From Bacillus nakamurai (GTDB lineage Bacteria; Bacillota; Bacilli; Bacillales; Bacillaceae), in NCBI RefSeq assembly GCF_001584325.1, contig NZ_LSAZ01000003.1:50878-114877 (forward strand): 64,000 nucleotides of DNA, read 5' to 3'. Shown here one piece after another: positions 52,809 through 62,955 of the stretch (the stretch's first letter is position 1; the number at the start of each line of letters is the position of its first letter). The notes beneath the pieces were generated by a model, which made no database searches, was not told the origin of the DNA, and saw nothing but the letters and a program-made list of their open reading frames with translations. Both the position numbers and the translations under genes were made by a program.

Positions 52809-52982
52809 TCAGGACCCTTTCACTACGTGAAATTTTCTTTTCGGCTTTGCCATAAAAATAGAAGAGAAAATCATAGCCCCAAGCATCGTTATGTATTCCA
52901 TATAAAGTGAAACGTCTGCCAATACAATCCCCGTAACCATCAAAATAACGCCCAATACCACCGTAAAAACCTTCGTTTTCAA
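52809..52982 (-). CDS. Small two-helix membrane protein
   Basis: 57 residues from TTG 52982, eight bases after GGGGGG. Two helices: VFTVVLGVILMVTGIVLA and YITMLGAMIFSSIFMA, then a basic tail KPKRKFHVVKGS. No family recognised. Convergent with pbpE. Confidence 0.55.
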   Translation of the reverse strand: MKTKVFTVVLGVILMVTGIVLADVSLYMEYITMLGAMIFSSIFMAKPKRKFHVVKGS

Positions 52983-53234
52983 GATGAGATCCCCCCATTT
53001 GCTAATAATTGAATTATACAGCATTTCCATTAATGTGTACATTTTGTGAACAAATTCACCTGTTCAATGACGCAATTTTATATTTCCAAGGATCATATAG
53101 AGGTTTTTCGGGACTCCATAGAGTATAGAAGCTTTAGGGTTGTCTTCATTGGTGATAAAAACAAAGAAAAATTTGGTTTTACGAAAGAGTCATAAGGGTA
53201 AAGTAAAAAAATCATAAGGTAAAGGAGCTTGAAA

Positions 53235-53801
53235 ATGAAAGCGAAATCATTCTTATTCGGCATTTTTCTGCTTATTCCCGTCTTGGCGCTTGCAGGGTGC
53301 AACAGCCAATCGTCGGGCAGCAGCCAAAAAGGACAAGACAAAGATATGCACTCTCATGAAGACATGAACCACTCAGGCACATCCGAAGTGCCGAAGGGAT
53401 TAAAGGAAGCCGAAAATCCGACTTATAAAGCAGGCAGCGAGGTCATGATTCTGGCTTCTCATATGAAAGGCATGAAAAATGCACAAGGAACTGTAACCGG
53501 AGCTTATGATACGACTGTCTACAGCGTGTCATATACACCGACAACGGGAGGAAAACGTGTTGAAAACCACAAGTGGGTCATTCAGGAGGAATTGAAGGGC
53601 GCCGGCGATAAAACGTTAAAACCGGGTGATAAAGCCACATTGGAGGCTTCCCATATGAAAGGCATGAAGGGAGCGGAAGCCGTCATTGACTCAGCCAAAA
53701 AGACAACCGTTTACATGGTCGACTATACACCGACAACTGGCGGGAAAAAAGTAACCAATCATAAATGGGTGACAGAAGACGAGCTTACATCCGCAAAATA
53801 A
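53235..53801 (+). CDS. ydhK: Lipoprotein YdhK with two DUF1541 repeats
   Basis: 188 residues from ATG 53235 (AAAGGAGC upstream). Lipobox LALAGC after a hydrophobic signal, then a Ser/Gly/His linker (DMHSHEDMNHSG) and two copies of a DUF1541 unit with SHMKGMK, YTPTTGGK and NHKWV-EEL. Exported and lipid-anchored. The Met/His-rich motifs suggest metal (copper) binding, not shown. Orthologous by repeats and position to B. subtilis ydhK. Confidence 0.9.
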   Translation: MKAKSFLFGIFLLIPVLALAGCNSQSSGSSQKGQDKDMHSHEDMNHSGTSEVPKGLKEAENPTYKAGSEVMILASHMKGMKNAQGTVTGAYDTTVYSVSYTPTTGGKRVENHKWVIQEELKGAGDKTLKPGDKATLEASHMKGMKGAEAVIDSAKKTTVYMVDYTPTTGGKKVTNHKWVTEDELTSAK

Positions 53802-53803
53802 AG

Positions 53804-53851
53804 AAACCGCAAAAGAGCCAAAGGACTGCCTTTGGTTTTTTTGCGGTCTTT
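53804..53851. terminator. Bidirectional terminator between ydhK and pbuE
   Basis: ACCGCAAAA, GCCAAAGG, loop, CCTTTGG, TTTTTTTGCGGT. Long stem serving both convergent genes. Confidence 0.8.
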
Positions 53852-53854
53852 TCT

Positions 53855-55021
<1,167 letters not shown>

Positions 55022-55045
55022 TTACTCCTTTTTTATTTTTTAGAA

Positions 55046-55149
55046 AATAAAAAATCCTGATTACAAAAAATGTACGGGACAAATTTTTGTAATCAGGATT
55101 TTACGGTTCCTGGTAGACACCCTCAAACCATATCATTGAGGTTATACAA
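55046..55149 (-). promoter_or_regulatory. Adenine riboswitch of pbuE
   Basis: Aptamer on the minus strand (55087-55149): P1 arms TTGTA and TACAA, ATATGGTTTGAGGGTGTCTA and CCAGGAACCGTAAAATCCTG as in the B. subtilis pbuE aptamer. Its 3' side is also the 5' arm of the terminator AAATCCTGATTACAAA, with TTTGTAATCAGGATTTTTT as the other arm. Adenine binding prevents the terminator. Confidence 0.95.
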
Positions 55150-55338
55150 TAATTCAGTATTCATTTTCTTCGTTTCTGCAAAAAATTCTACCATAATAGT
55201 GAGACAGATTCCATAGCAAAATGGAGGAAATCCTTTCAAATTCAATCACAGTCACATGTAACGGTCATTGATGAAGCGGTGAAAAAAATTTATGATAGCC
55301 GTCTATAGAGATCAACATTATACAGCCGGAGGAAACCG

Positions 55339-56052
55339 ATGAATAAGTACGAAAGAATCGCCAATGAAATGAGAACGAGGATTAAAAGCAATATATATGC
55401 CATAGATCAGCCGATCCCTGATGAACTGACGCTTGCAGAAGAATTCGGATGCAGCCGGATGACGATGAAACGCGCTCTGGATACGCTTGCGGCCGAGAGC
55501 CTGCTTTTCAGAAAAAGAGGGCATGGCACTTTTATCATTCAATCAGCCATGCAGGACGAGCATGTGCATGTGGTCAGCAATGAAATTCTCGGCTTGAGCA
55601 ATCTGTTAAAAGGCAAAGACGTAAAAAGCAGGATGATCCGGTTTGAAGTGCAATTTCCGTCACAAGAGGTTGCCGCGCATTTAGCAATTGATGAAAAAAC
55701 CCCCGTTTATTACGTAGTGAGGCTGAGAATTGTAGAAGGTGAGCCGTATGTTTTGGAAAAAACGTACATGCCGGCAAGTCTGATCCCCGGCATTAATGAC
55801 GAGGTGCTGAACCATTCCATTTATGATCATATTACGAACGGTCTTCATCTGAAAATCGCCGGAACGCACAGAAAAATCAGGGCGTGTAAATCAGATCAGA
55901 TGGACCAGCAATATCTCGGCTGCCAATCGGATGACCCGATCCTCGAAGTAGAGCATGTCGGCTTCTTAGATAACGGCACGCCCTTCGAATATTCCTTTTC
56001 CCGCCACCGCCATGATAAGTTTGTCGTGACATCAGTGAATATAAAGCGTTAA
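55339..56052 (+). CDS. gmuR: GntR/UTRA regulator GmuR-like, without its operon
   Basis: 237 residues, the same length as B. subtilis GmuR (YdhQ) and alike throughout: HTH LAEEFGCSRMTMKRALDTLA, RKRGHGTFIIQSAMQD, UTRA domain with PVYYVVRLRIVEGEPYVLEK and HDKFVVTSVNI. GmuR represses the glucomannan operon gmuBACDREFG on the same chromosome segment in B. subtilis. None of those enzymes or PTS genes is present here. The gene follows pbuE's divergent promoter and ends in its own terminator. GGAGG six bases before ATG. Confidence 0.85.
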   Translation: MNKYERIANEMRTRIKSNIYAIDQPIPDELTLAEEFGCSRMTMKRALDTLAAESLLFRKRGHGTFIIQSAMQDEHVHVVSNEILGLSNLLKGKDVKSRMIRFEVQFPSQEVAAHLAIDEKTPVYYVVRLRIVEGEPYVLEKTYMPASLIPGINDEVLNHSIYDHITNGLHLKIAGTHRKIRACKSDQMDQQYLGCQSDDPILEVEHVGFLDNGTPFEYSFSRHRHDKFVVTSVNIKR

Positions 56053-56061
56053 TAGCTGCCG

Positions 56062-56094
56062 AAGAGTGAGTGAAATAAGCTCGCTCTTTTTTGC
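56062..56094 (+). terminator. Terminator after gmuR
   Basis: GAGTGAG, loop, CTCGCTC and six Ts. Confidence 0.7.
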
Positions 56095-56186
56095 GTAGAA
56101 TCATCCGCTCACCGATTTACACTACTCTTTTTCTATGTTATATTATCCAATGATATAATCATCCTACAAATTTTAGAGGTGTTTTT

Positions 56187-56861
56187 ATGGATATATCAAA
56201 AACAAGCAGACTGTCACTCGTAGAACAGGTTGTGTCCCAAATTGAATCACTAATTCAGTCGGATAAATGGCCGGTCGGGACGCGCATTCCGCCTGAGCTT
56301 GACTTAATGAAGCAGTTTGATGTCAGCCGAAATACGCTTAGGGAGGCCATTCGGGCGCTCGTTCACGCCGGCCTGCTTCAGACAAAGCAGGGGAGCGGTA
56401 CATATGTCAGTTCATCAAGTGTCCTTGGAGCGGCATTTTACCGTCATATTAAAAAATCAAATTTGCTTGAAACGTTAGAGGTCAGATATGCGCTCGAACG
56501 TGAAGCCGCGCGATTGGCGGCGCTGAGACGCAATGATGAAGATCTCAAACTGCTCACCGCATGCCTTGATGAATGTGAAGCGGCCATAAAAACCGACGAC
56601 CGAAAAGCGTATGCAAAGGCGGATATTAAACTGCATAAAGCCGTCGTGCAGGCGGCCCATAACAATATGCTGTCAGATCTGTATGAGCATATGACAGATG
56701 CGCTCTGCATGTCAGTTCATGATCTTTTGGAAATTACCCCTGATATCCGGGTCCACAGTCAGCTTGTTGCTGCAATTATCGGACAAAAAGCGGATCAGGC
56801 CATGGAGGCCGTCAATCAATACATCACAGGATTTAAAGATACAATACACATGGAGGATTAA
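56187..56861 (+). CDS. FadR-type GntR regulator
   Basis: 224 residues. Winged helix with PPELDLMKQFDVSRNTLREAI and LLQTKQGSGTYVSSSS; FCD domain with YALEREAARLAALRRNDEDL and His residues suited to metal. One base separates it from the following MFS gene, whose ribosome site is inside this gene's end, so they are translationally coupled. Upstream ATTATCCAATGATATAAT may be its operator. Probably controls the transporter with the transported acid as signal. Confidence 0.85.
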   Translation: MDISKTSRLSLVEQVVSQIESLIQSDKWPVGTRIPPELDLMKQFDVSRNTLREAIRALVHAGLLQTKQGSGTYVSSSSVLGAAFYRHIKKSNLLETLEVRYALEREAARLAALRRNDEDLKLLTACLDECEAAIKTDDRKAYAKADIKLHKAVVQAAHNNMLSDLYEHMTDALCMSVHDLLEITPDIRVHSQLVAAIIGQKADQAMEAVNQYITGFKDTIHMED

Positions 56862-56862
56862 T

Positions 56863-58080
56863 ATGAATGCTGAACAAGTCGAACATCAAGAGATAAAAGC
56901 AAATCAACGTAAGAAAATGATATTGCTGATCATCGGAGTCATTTTTATAGGAGCGAACCTCAGAGCGCCTCTTACATCAGTCGGACCGCTGGTTGCGTCC
57001 ATTAGGGACAGTTTAGGCATGTCTAATGCGGCTGCCGGAACCATTACGACCGTGCCGCTGCTTGCCTTTGCATGCCTGTCGCCTTTTGTTCCTTTATTGT
57101 CCCGGCGGTTCGGAACGGAACTTGTCTTGCTGTCATCATTAATTGTACTGACGGCCGGTATCCTTCTGCGGTCATTAGCCGGGATCGGCACTCTGTTTTT
57201 CGGAACGGTTTTATTGGGATTAGCGATCGCCGTATGCAATGTGCTGCTGCCAAGTCTGATTAAACACAGATTTTCCGGGAATTTAGGCGTCATGACCGGC
57301 ATTTACTCTGTTTCTATGAATCTATGCGGTGCCATTGCGTCAGGTATCAGTGTTCCGATTGCCTCATTAGCAGGCTTTGGCTGGAAGGGCGCGCTCGGCT
57401 GCTGGGGAATTCTTTCTTTGATTGCGCTTATCATTTGGATTCCGCAAATGAGAGGCCGGGAAATACCTGCCGGCGCGTTGGGTGCGGAAGGCCGGGGGAA
57501 AAACAGTCTTTTGCGGTCACCGTTAGCTTGGAAAGTGACCTTGTTTATGGGGCTGCAATCCCTTATTTTTTACACAGTGATTGCGTGGCTTCCGGAGATT
57601 CTTCAGCAGAAAGGGCTCAGCTCAAGCACAGCCGGCTGGATGCTGTCATTAATGCAGTTCTCGGTTCTTCCGATTACCTTTATTGTGCCGATCATCGCGG
57701 CTAAGATGAAAAATCAGCGCGTACTTGCCGGACTGACGGCTTTATGTTTCCTCATCGGAATAGCCGGAGTCCTCATCGGAAGTGCGGCTCTCACTCCATT
57801 ATGGGTCATCATGATCGGAATAGCCGGAGGGTGTGCATTCAGTTTGGCGATGATGTTCTTCAGCCTGCGGACACAGCATGTTCATGAAGCCGCCGCGCTT
57901 TCCGGAATGGCTCAGTCATTCGGATACCTGCTTGCCGCGTTCGGCCCCCTCGTGTTCGGGCTGCTGCATGACGTCACGCACGGCTGGACGATTCCGTTAT
58001 TCATGCTGATTGCAGTATCCGTCCTCATTCTCATTTTCGGTCTGGGAGCGGGTAAAGCCGAACAGATTACAACAAACTAA
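56863..58080 (+). CDS. CynX/NimT-family MFS transporter
   Basis: 405 residues from ATG 56863 (GGAGG at 56851). Twelve helices; GANLRAPLTSVGPLVASIRD and PSLIKHRFSGNLGVMTGIYS are the CynX/NimT signature regions. The family includes cyanate and 2-nitroimidazole exporters and, in Bacillus, YycB and YeaN. Coupled to the GntR gene before it. Substrate unknown. An upstream frame start inside the GntR gene is rejected. Confidence 0.8.
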   Translation: MNAEQVEHQEIKANQRKKMILLIIGVIFIGANLRAPLTSVGPLVASIRDSLGMSNAAAGTITTVPLLAFACLSPFVPLLSRRFGTELVLLSSLIVLTAGILLRSLAGIGTLFFGTVLLGLAIAVCNVLLPSLIKHRFSGNLGVMTGIYSVSMNLCGAIASGISVPIASLAGFGWKGALGCWGILSLIALIIWIPQMRGREIPAGALGAEGRGKNSLLRSPLAWKVTLFMGLQSLIFYTVIAWLPEILQQKGLSSSTAGWMLSLMQFSVLPITFIVPIIAAKMKNQRVLAGLTALCFLIGIAGVLIGSAALTPLWVIMIGIAGGCAFSLAMMFFSLRTQHVHEAAALSGMAQSFGYLLAAFGPLVFGLLHDVTHGWTIPLFMLIAVSVLILIFGLGAGKAEQITTN

Positions 58081-58088
58081 ACACGCGA

Positions 58089-58123
58089 AAAAACCAAGGA
58101 CTCCGCAGCGTCCTTGGTTTTTT
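58089..58123. terminator. Terminator between MFS and yvdR
   Basis: AAAACCAAGGAC, loop, GTCCTTGGTTTTTT; works in both directions. Confidence 0.85.
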
Positions 58124-58150
58124 ATTTTCAATATTTATCAAAAAAATTTC

Positions 58151-58465
58151 TCATGTCGTCAGCTTTAAGCCGATGACGCCTATGAGAATAAGGCCGAGCG
58201 ACACTAGTTGTGACAGATTAAACCGTTCCTTAAACCAAAAAATGCCGACGGCTGTCACACCGATGCTCCCCATACCGGTCCAAGCCGCATACGCGACACC
58301 TGTCGGCAGGACTTGCATCGCTTTAGAAAGACAAAAGAATGAAAGCATAAAACCAGAAACCATGACAATCAGCGGCCACTTTTTCTTCATGCCGTCAATA
58401 TGCTTCATGGCAACGGCCGCCACAACTTCTTCTGCTCCGGCAATAAATAACAACAGCCAAGCCAT
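58151..58465 (-). CDS. yvdR: SMR efflux subunit YvdR
   Basis: 104 residues, four helices of a small multidrug resistance protein with the membrane Glu in LLFIAGAEEVVAAVAMKH near residue 10 and AYAAWTGMGSIGVTAVGI. Starts on the base where yvdS ends (overlap of 1). Works as a heterodimer with YvdS. Similar to YkkD, but no guanidine riboswitch is present; regulation is by TetR. Confidence 0.85.
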   Translation of the reverse strand: MAWLLLFIAGAEEVVAAVAMKHIDGMKKKWPLIVMVSGFMLSFFCLSKAMQVLPTGVAYAAWTGMGSIGVTAVGIFWFKERFNLSQLVSLGLILIGVIGLKLTT

Positions 58466-58794
58466 TAGTGTTCACCCCTTGTTTTATTTTCTTTCGTAAA
58501 TAATTTCATTCCTAAAATTCCGGACAGAAGCAGGGTCAAAAAGAAGATTTGCCCGATGGAAAAGGATTCGCCTAAAAAGATGCCCGTTACGTAAGTGCCG
58601 ACAGTGCCTATACCGACAAAAACAGTATACGCCGCAGCCATCGGAATTTTTTTGTAAGAGCGAATCAGCAGCAGAAAACTGACGGCTATCAACAGAAAGA
58701 TGATAATCCAATCAAAAAGCGAATCCGCATATTTAAGGGCAGATGCCCAAACTACTTCTAACAGTCCGGCTATCAATACAAACAGCCAATACAT
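58465..58794 (-). CDS. yvdS: SMR efflux subunit YvdS
   Basis: 109 residues, four helices; membrane Glu in LIAGLLEVVWASALKYAD and AAAYTVFVGIGTVGTYVTGI. Partner of YvdR. Preceded by an operator-like repeat at 58811-58833 resembling that before yvdT, so it may have its own TetR-controlled promoter. Confidence 0.85.
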   Translation of the reverse strand: MYWLFVLIAGLLEVVWASALKYADSLFDWIIIFLLIAVSFLLLIRSYKKIPMAAAYTVFVGIGTVGTYVTGIFLGESFSIGQIFFLTLLLSGILGMKLFTKENKTRGEH

Positions 58795-58810
58795 GATTTA
58801 TACACCTCAA

Positions 58811-58833
58811 TTATGAATGAATGTCAGTCATTA
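58811..58833. promoter_or_regulatory. YvdT operator-like site before yvdSR
   Basis: ATGAATGAATGTCAGTCATT resembles the perfect palindrome ATGAATGAC-T-GTCATTCAT before yvdT. One half is shifted by an inserted ATG. Confidence 0.5.
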
Positions 58834-58866
58834 TTATGGCGGGCAAAAATGATCGGTGCACACCAA

Positions 58867-59448
58867 TCATTTTTGCAAGCTTCTTTTGAGAAAACTGAAG
58901 ATCTCTTCTTTATATACATCGAGACCGGCGTCCTGTTCACAGCCGATATAAAAGCGTTCCGCCGTATTTTCGACAACGTTGATAATCGTTCTGGCCGTCC
59001 ATCTCACATTAATACCGCTGATCACTTCATTATTTTCAATCGCCGTACTAATGATGCCCTCAAGCCAAGAATAATACGGCTGATAAATGGCTTCCCATTT
59101 TTCCATCGAATGGTCGATGGCGAGGCCTGAATAACATAAGACGATGATATCTTTATGAAGATGGGTGATGTGAAATGTCTCATCAACCAAAATGTCCAAA
59201 ACAGTCCAAAAATCCTCAGTCCCGTCTATTTTTCCTTTAATTTTATCCAGCGTCATATGAAGCAGATTTTCTGCAATGGCTGAAATCAATGCGTTTTTAG
59301 AAGAAAAATATAAGTAAAAAGTGCCCTGGGCTGTTCCGGCTCTTTTCACGATTTCTGAAATGGACGCTTTGTCTAAACCCTTTTCAGAAATCACTTCAAT
59401 TGCCGCTTGCAGGATTTTTTCATATTTTCCCGAGGTTTGTTTTGCCAT
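58867..59448 (-). CDS. yvdT: TetR-family repressor YvdT
   Basis: 193 residues. HTH AAIEVISEKGLDKASISEIV, RAGTAQGTFYLYFSSKNAL; C-terminal ligand domain of TetR_C kind. In B. subtilis it precedes yvdS-yvdR in the same order. Presumed repressor of the SMR pair and itself through palindromes at both promoters. Confidence 0.85.
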   Translation of the reverse strand: MAKQTSGKYEKILQAAIEVISEKGLDKASISEIVKRAGTAQGTFYLYFSSKNALISAIAENLLHMTLDKIKGKIDGTEDFWTVLDILVDETFHITHLHKDIIVLCYSGLAIDHSMEKWEAIYQPYYSWLEGIISTAIENNEVISGINVRWTARTIINVVENTAERFYIGCEQDAGLDVYKEEIFSFLKRSLQK

Positions 59449-59468
59449 AGAGAGGCGGCCCTCCTTTT

Positions 59469-59487
59469 ATGAATGACTGTCATTCAT
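59469..59487. promoter_or_regulatory. YvdT operator
   Basis: ATGAATGAC-T-GTCATTCAT, a perfect 19-bp palindrome 21 bases before yvdT. Confidence 0.75.
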
Positions 59488-59524
59488 TTTATCGTATTTT
59501 CTCTTTTTTGTCACCCATAAAACA

Positions 59525-59563
59525 AAAAAATACCGGAAAGAAGCAGATCTTCTTTCCGGCATC
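59525..59563 (-). terminator. Terminator of yveA
   Basis: CCGGAAAGAAG, loop, CTTCTTTCCGG, TATTTTTTTG on the minus strand. Confidence 0.8.
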
Positions 59564-59565
59564 CT

Positions 59566-61128
59566 TCATTTATCATTGTCGATCATAGCCTTAGGCAGAC
59601 CCGTATATTTCGCCCAGTAATAAATACAAAGCGAACCGATCGCGATCAAAATAAGGTCGAGCGGATTACTGATCATACCCAATCCGTGGCCGAAGGACCC
59701 GATATAAGAAAAAATCAGCATCATAACGTAAAAACCGACAATCCACCAAGCCGACTTCAGCTGCTGCTGTAAGCTGACGTCTTCCTTAGGAGCGTACTTG
59801 CTGAAGCAAAGGTAGACCAAAAACATGACAATTTGAGAACCGAGCAGCCAAGAAACGGTGCTCCAACCGGACCAATACACAATATAAGATGTAAATATAA
59901 ATGACAGCGGCCCGATGATGCTCATGCCTTTCAAATAAAACGGCCGATCAATATTCTTCGCATTTACCCGCAGTGCGGCTGAAGAAATCGGCGCAATGGC
60001 ATAGGAAAGGATTAACGCAACGGAGCACACGTTAACGAGCGCATTCCATGAAGGGAAGGGCAGCGTCCAAAAAACAGCCAGCCCGAACGAGAGCCACAGA
60101 GAGGCCCGCGGAGTTCCCGTTTCTTTATTGACCTTGGAAAAAATACTGAATAACGTTCCGTTTCTCGCCCAGGCATAAACGAGGCGTGATGTCGTATTCA
60201 TAAAGATATTCCCGTTTCCGCCCGGAGATAAAATCGCATCTAAAATGACCAACGTCGCCAGCCATCCTAAACCGAGGATAACCGCAATATCTTTGAACGG
60301 AAGAGAAAATTCCCTGCCGATCGCCGGCCAGCCATGCTTTAGCGTTTCTGCCGGAATGGCACCGATAAAGGTGATCTGCAGAACCGTGTAAATAATGGTG
60401 GAAACGATAATACAAACAATTAATGCGATCGGGATGTTGCGCTTCGGGTTCTGTACTTCACTTGCGACAGCCACAATGGGGTGAAGACCGAGGTAAGCAA
60501 ACATGACGCCGCCTGTAGAAATCGCGGCCTGAATGCCGGTAAAACCAAAAGGAGCAAATCCGTGAACGGTCATATTGCCAGGGTGAAAATGAAAAATCAA
60601 TACAACAATAACAGTAATCGGAACGACATATTTAAAAATAGAAATAATGAAGTTTGCTTTGGCAAAGGTTTTGACACTCCAATAATTCAGGAGAAAGAAC
60701 AGGCAGAGCAAAGCAAATTGTAAGATCCAGCCCGCAATTGTCGGCGAATCGGATCCTTTTACCGTTAAACCGGGAAACCAATATGCCACGTATTGGCGGA
60801 CTGCCGTCACTTCAATGGAAATGAGGCTTGTGTAAGCCACAATGGTAATGAATGATATTAAATACCCGACGAGATGTCCGTGTGAATAGACGGGGTACCG
60901 GATAATCCCTCCGGTTCGCGGCAGCGCGGCCCCCAGCTCCGCATACACCAAGCCGATTAACAAAATAATCCCGCCGCCGATCAGCCAGGAAAATGCGCCT
61001 GAAGGCCCTGCTTTGGATGCAACATTACTGACGGCAAACAGCCAGGCTGAGCCAAATATAGCTCCCATGCCGATTAAGATGAGATCAAAAAGTGAAATGG
61101 ATTTCTGAAAGTTTCCTTGCTTAGACAT
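59566..61128 (-). CDS. yveA: Aspartate/glutamate:proton symporter YveA
   Basis: 520 residues from ATG 61128 (AAGGAGG upstream), the same length as B. subtilis YveA. APC-superfamily transporter with 12-14 helices; SLFDLILIGMGAIFGSAWLF is the first-helix binding segment. YveA is the L-aspartate (and glutamate) uptake symporter. It lies next to yvdT as in B. subtilis, although sacB-levB are not seen here. Confidence 0.85.
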   Translation of the reverse strand: MSKQGNFQKSISLFDLILIGMGAIFGSAWLFAVSNVASKAGPSGAFSWLIGGGIILLIGLVYAELGAALPRTGGIIRYPVYSHGHLVGYLISFITIVAYTSLISIEVTAVRQYVAYWFPGLTVKGSDSPTIAGWILQFALLCLFFLLNYWSVKTFAKANFIISIFKYVVPITVIVVLIFHFHPGNMTVHGFAPFGFTGIQAAISTGGVMFAYLGLHPIVAVASEVQNPKRNIPIALIVCIIVSTIIYTVLQITFIGAIPAETLKHGWPAIGREFSLPFKDIAVILGLGWLATLVILDAILSPGGNGNIFMNTTSRLVYAWARNGTLFSIFSKVNKETGTPRASLWLSFGLAVFWTLPFPSWNALVNVCSVALILSYAIAPISSAALRVNAKNIDRPFYLKGMSIIGPLSFIFTSYIVYWSGWSTVSWLLGSQIVMFLVYLCFSKYAPKEDVSLQQQLKSAWWIVGFYVMMLIFSYIGSFGHGLGMISNPLDLILIAIGSLCIYYWAKYTGLPKAMIDNDK

Positions 61129-61367
61129 TCGATGCCTCCTTAAAAAGACATTGTTTCTTTTTACATAATTCCCAATATCATTTGAACATACCCAGCCGGC
61201 ATGCTGGAAAATTAGGTAAACATTCTCCGTCAAGCGGATCGGAGATAAAGGTATGTATAGAAATGTGTTTCAAACGATGGAGAAACTTGAACACGGCCGC
61301 AGGTCAAGATCTCCACGCTTATATTCCCCCTTTTTGTCACAATCAAACATCATTCCGTTTCCAACTC

Positions 61368-61404
61368 AATAAAAAAGAGCCCAAGCTTATCACTTGGGCG
61401 CCTC
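61368..61404 (-). terminator. Terminator of the catalase gene
   Basis: GAGGCGCCCAAGT, loop, CTTGGGCTC, TTTTTT on the minus strand. Confidence 0.8.
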
Positions 61405-61405
61405 T

Positions 61406-62261
61406 TTACGCGTTCATATCTTTCAGTCCGGGACTGTGCTCATTCGGCAGTTCAGGCAGCTCGGGAACAGGGAATTCCTAAGGCGGCTCTGACACGCTTA
61501 ACTCTCCGCCGTTTCGGCTTGGCGTTGTTCCTTGCAGAATTTCTCCGATCCGGGTGGAGTCCAATCTGAAATTAAATTGTGTATTATGATACCCCAACTC
61601 AACAAATTTGCGGCATTCCGGGTATTTCTCAATATCATAATTCGGAATGGGGAATAATTTGCCCCATTTAACGCCCAGCGTTTCAAGCGCTTTTGAGAAC
61701 GCATTTTGATGGGCATTGTCACGAACAATCAGGAAACCGAGTGTTTCTCTGAACGTCTGGTTAGAACTCATTTCATAGATTCTTGTTTTTTGCAGCACCC
61801 CGGTTGATTCGAGCACTACATTGTCCAGTAGGTCTGCGATTAAATTTCCGTGGTTGTATACCCATGAGCCGTTCCAAGGATTTCCGCCGGCGTCAACGGG
61901 CAAAGAGCTTTGCGCTCCGATAATATAATGGTGCGGATTAGCGTGTTTCACCGCTTCATCAATCGGCGCCTGATCTGATGCCTGATTTCCGGCTCCCTCT
62001 GCGCCGCTCTCATCAAGCAAGGCGTTAATCGTATGCTGGACAAGCTCGACATGAGCGATTTCTTCTAAAAATACACCGCGGAGCAAGTCGCGGAATTGTT
62101 TTTCTTTTCCTCTGAAATTAGAGCTTTGGAAAAAGTATTGCATCATCGTGTGCATTTCACCGTAATGGCCCGCCTAAAATTTCCTGCAGCACTTTGGCGG
62201 CTGCCGGGTCCGGCTTGTCCGGCTTAATAATGTTAATCAGCCCTTCTTTGTAATAGTACAT
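61406..62261 (-). pseudogene. Manganese catalase with frameshift and nonsense codon
   Basis: Start MYYYKEGLINIIKPDKPD at ATG 62261 is followed by a one-base insertion in GGCGGGCC near 62173; after it comes EMHTMMQYFFQSSNFRGKEK with the ferritin-like Mn ligands (FLEEIAHVELVQHTINALL; VRDNAHQNAFSKAL). Near the end TAG at 61478 interrupts, and the frame continues EFPVPELPELPNEHSPGLKD to a TAA. An intact protein would have about 284 residues. B. subtilis carries a catalase fragment (ydhU) downstream of the gmu genes. Dead unless both lesions are errors. Confidence 0.85.
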
Positions 62262-62339
62262 AAACAGCGCTCCTCATCATGTATATTCGATTTCTGCTGT
62301 CAGTGTCTAAACAAATTCGGTTTTTATGTATAGTTCTAA

Positions 62340-62372
62340 TAAAAAGGGGCGGAAGCAAAGTACATTCCGCCC
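62340..62372 (-). terminator. Terminator of yndB
   Basis: GGGCGGAA, loop, TTCCGCCC, TTTTT on the minus strand. Confidence 0.75.
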
Positions 62373-62382
62373 ATGTCTAGAA

Positions 62383-62826
62383 TTAAGCCTCTACCGCTGC
62401 CCGAAGCTTTTCATTGACAAGCCCTTTCCATCCGTTATTCATCGTACTGTGAATGTCGGAGCTTTTCTGATTCACTTTATTAATGACTTCGTCTGCCTTT
62501 TTCCAGCCGCCGTGAATAAGAGTAAATTCCGTATCTCCGTTCTCCATTTCTTTTAAAACAAATGAAACGATCCAACCTTCCGTATCCCATGAAAAAGAAA
62601 GGCGGTAAGGGGGATCAATATCCAATAGCTTGCATGGAGATGGGCCGAATGGAGATTCAAGCTGAAATTCGCTCCCTTCTTCAGGCGTAAAATCATTCGG
62701 CATAAACCAGAGGGCCAGTCCGTCCGCAGTTGAGACGGTATCCCAGACGACTTGCATCGGCGCCTTTAAAACGACGGTGTGGGTAATATCAGGTAATTCT
62801 GTATTGCTGTTTTGCTTGTCAGACAT
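62383..62826 (-). CDS. yndB: SRPBCC (AHSA1-type) protein YndB
   Basis: 147 residues of START/Bet v1 fold, agreeing with B. subtilis YndB: ITHTVVLKAPMQVVWDTVST, LALWFMPNDF, ESPFGPSPCKLLDID, FSWDTEGWIVSF, FTLIHGGWK. The fold has a hydrophobic pocket and YndB was suggested to bind flavonoid-like lipophiles. Single-gene unit. Weak ribosome site. Confidence 0.85.
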   Translation of the reverse strand: MSDKQNSNTELPDITHTVVLKAPMQVVWDTVSTADGLALWFMPNDFTPEEGSEFQLESPFGPSPCKLLDIDPPYRLSFSWDTEGWIVSFVLKEMENGDTEFTLIHGGWKKADEVINKVNQKSSDIHSTMNNGWKGLVNEKLRAAVEA

Positions 62827-62955
62827 ATTAAATCACTCTTTCACTTTATTTTCTTTTTGATCATACTACAACAGGGCGTGACATTTGAAATGAAACCAAA
62901 CTTATTCTATGCTTTTTGAAAGCAGTTCAAACAATTTTCATGTTAAGGAGACGCA

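Noticed and set aside
58151..58794. YkkCD pair with guanidine riboswitch
   Set aside because: The pair follows a TetR gene in yvdTSR order and no ykkC aptamer sequence is seen upstream.
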